From: Clostridiales bacterium
GTDB taxonomy: Bacteria; Bacillota; Clostridia; Peptostreptococcales; Anaerovoracaceae
Reading direction: 5' to 3'
Length of the DNA: 6,036 nucleotides
NCBI GenBank assembly: GCA_012515135.1
Contig: JAAYYX010000119.1
Coordinates: 1-6,036 of the forward strand
Positions 4,655-6,036 of the stretch are shown in pieces. Position 1 is the first letter of the stretch, and each line of letters starts with the position of its first letter. The position numbers and the translations under genes are program-made. The notes beneath the pieces were generated by a model. The model saw nothing but the letters and a program-made list of their open reading frames with translations. It had not been told where the DNA came from and searched no databases.

Positions 4655-6036
4655 TCATCCCTCTTCCATCAATCCGTCGGCCAGCAGCATATCAGCTGTT
4701 TCTTTAGTGCCCATTATCCAGAGTATATCTCCTTCTTCAATAACAGCCCTTATGTTGGGATCTATTATGGGAAGATTTCCTCTCTCAATGGCCACGATAA
4801 AGCCCTTATATGCTCTTCTGAATCCGGATCTCATTATTGATTTTCTAACAAAACAGCTGTCCTTTTTTATCTGAACGGCACAGCAAATTATCTGATCTTC
4901 AGGATTCACCCTGTCAAAGGTCTGGCCGTAAACATATTCCTTAAGGGTCACCATGGGATCTTCAGGCTCTTTTATGTGTTCTGTTTCCTCAAGATGTATT
5001 ATAAAGGCTTCCAGCTGGGTCCTGCTGCTTATGGCATGGAGAATGTCCCCTTCTGCAAGATTATAATCCGGCATTGGAAGATTTATGTGTCTTCCTTTCC
5101 TTATTATTTTGAATACAACCACATCAAAAAGCCTGCTGTCATAAAGCTCATCCAGTATTCTGCAGCTTTTTGTGCTGGTTATCTCAAATCCGACAACGAA
5201 AAGTTTATCATCAAGCCAGCTGCCGTCGTCCTTTTCTCCTCTTTCTTCTTTTAGTCTGTGAAGCAGTTTTTCATTGAAATTAGCTATTATTCTTGCTTCT
5301 GTTTTTATTGCCTGTCCCCTCATAAAGTCAGATCTTATGGTTAGGGCAACAATAATTATTGCGGCCGCAAGAAGTATGATATATGGAAGGTCCAGAAATT
5401 CTCTAAGCGTAAGAACTATGAAAAATACAGATATTATTATCCTGGTGGTATGCAGCATTATTAGAGGAAGGCGGTTTGCTTTGTTCTTCAGCCAGAGTTT
5501 CTGATACAAATGTCCTCTTCTGGACCAGAGAACACTTATAACAGGTATCATGATCATGCAGGTGGCCAGGGCGGCAAAAATTCTGGAATAGACAGGTGTG
5601 TATAATGCCAGAAATGGTTCTATCCATTTGACTGCGGTAATATATTCAATAAAAAGAACGGCGATACAGACAAGAACACGGCTGAAATACCGGGAAAGAA
5701 AAAGTTTCCAGTCTCTGTCCCTTCCACTTGATTCTTTTTTTTCAGAAGTGTACTTTCGCAAAAATGCCTTGACCCTTTTTGGTATTTTAGGAAATATAAA
5801 TATATAGGCTTTTTCTGAATGTTTTATGAAGAAGGGCGTTATGGATATGGTAAGTACAGCCACACATACAATGATCGGATAAAGAAAATCACTTGTAACT
5901 CCCAGGGATTTCCCCAGAGCCGCTATAATAAAGGAGAATTCACCTATCTGGACCATGGATGACCCTCCCCGGACAGCCGTATGAAGATCATTCCCCGAAA
6001 GCAGTATCCCTATGGTGGAAAAAATCATCTGTCCTG
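4655..6036 (-). CDS. Kef/CPA2-type cation:proton antiporter, N-terminus cut by window edge
   Basis: The frame is open to the right edge, with GGA CAG codons before the first visible ATG at 6028, so that Met is internal and the N-terminal exchanger part is missing. Numbering from that Met, 457 residues are visible. Residues 1-70 are the end of the Na_H_Exchanger domain, with GILLSGNDLHTAVR (7-20) and the conserved VQIGEFSFIIAALG (26-39). Further hydrophobic segments lie at about 117-130, 147-168 and 195-230. Two soluble TrkA_C/RCK_C-like modules follow: about 272-345 (FEITSTKSCRILDEL; LAEGDIL at 324-330) and about 360-450 (SIMRSGFRRAYKG; VIEEGDILWIMG at 429-440). No Rossmann GxGxxG of an RCK_N domain is seen. 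The protein would exchange K+ or Na+ for protons across the membrane, with the cytoplasmic modules sensing a ligand. The ion is not readable from the sequence. It ends 99 bases before tadA and is probably functionally unrelated to the pilus genes. Confidence 0.88.
   Translation of the reverse strand, partial: GQMIFSTIGILLSGNDLHTAVRGGSSMVQIGEFSFIIAALGKSLGVTSDFLYPIIVCVAVLTISITPFFIKHSEKAYIFIFPKIPKRVKAFLRKYTSEKKESSGRDRDWKLFLSRYFSRVLVCIAVLFIEYITAVKWIEPFLALYTPVYSRIFAALATCMIMIPVISVLWSRRGHLYQKLWLKNKANRLPLIMLHTTRIIISVFFIVLTLREFLDLPYIILLAAAIIIVALTIRSDFMRGQAIKTEARIIANFNEKLLHRLKEERGEKDDGSWLDDKLFVVGFEITSTKSCRILDELYDSRLFDVVVFKIIRKGRHINLPMPDYNLAEGDILHAISSRTQLEAFIIHLEETEHIKEPEDPMVTLKEYVYGQTFDRVNPEDQIICCAVQIKKDSCFVRKSIMRSGFRRAYKGFIVAIERGNLPIIDPNIRAVIEEGDILWIMGTKETADMLLADGLMEEG

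Noticed and set aside
4651..4661. GGGATCATCCC palindrome at the antiporter stop codon
   Set aside because: The centre is a single base, so it cannot form a hairpin, and it lies mostly in coding sequence; probably chance.
1..6036. CRISPR arrays, tRNA or rRNA genes, insertion sequences and attachment sites
   Set aside because: No regularly spaced repeats, tRNA-like folds, transposase frames or terminal inverted repeats were noticed on reading; coding sequence fills almost the whole window.

Overview
The window looks like a low-to-moderate-GC Gram-positive genome, probably Clostridia and perhaps Lachnospiraceae-like. This is inferred from AT-rich codon use, strong AGGAGG-type ribosome binding sites, a TTG start, a Flp1-like short prepilin and a DUF5702-type protein. 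No ribosomal RNA or other marker gene is present to confirm it. Every supported gene lies on the minus strand, so the window is best read from right to left.

Right part (4655-6036): the C-terminal two thirds or so of a Kef/CPA2-type cation:proton antiporter. Its N-terminus is cut by the window edge. It carries the end of the exchanger domain, several further membrane segments and two TrkA_C (RCK_C)-like domains. It appears to be a separate transcription unit.

The intergenic gap (4556-4654) holds a good promoter candidate on the minus strand (TTGTAA, 17 bp, TATAAT). A 14+14 bp inverted repeat spans its -35 box and spacer. The repeat could be an operator for the downstream operon, a weak terminator for the antiporter, or both.

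Left part (1-4555): a compact Tad/Flp-type pilus operon in the order tadA (cpaF ATPase), tadB, an unusual tadC-like gene, a 58-residue Flp1-like prepilin, a TadE-like pseudopilin, and a DUF5702/TadG-like protein whose end is cut by the left edge. The genes overlap by 1-4 bases or are 3-17 bases apart, which suggests one transcript and translational coupling. TadA would power the TadB/TadC membrane platform. The platform would assemble the Flp-like subunit with TadE, and the DUF5702 protein is a probable membrane-anchored accessory. No prepilin peptidase (TadV/CpaA), TadZ/CpaE or RcpC/CpaB gene is seen. No secretin gene is seen either, as expected for a single-membrane cell. The missing peptidase may lie beyond the left edge or elsewhere.

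The system is a recognisable clostridial variant of a known machine rather than an undescribed one. The points worth a second look are the predicted extracytoplasmic domain inside the TadC-like protein, the prepilin with Gln instead of Glu at +5 and a duplicated start region, the palindrome over the promoter, and an A-tract that could allow a tadE/DUF5702 frameshift fusion.
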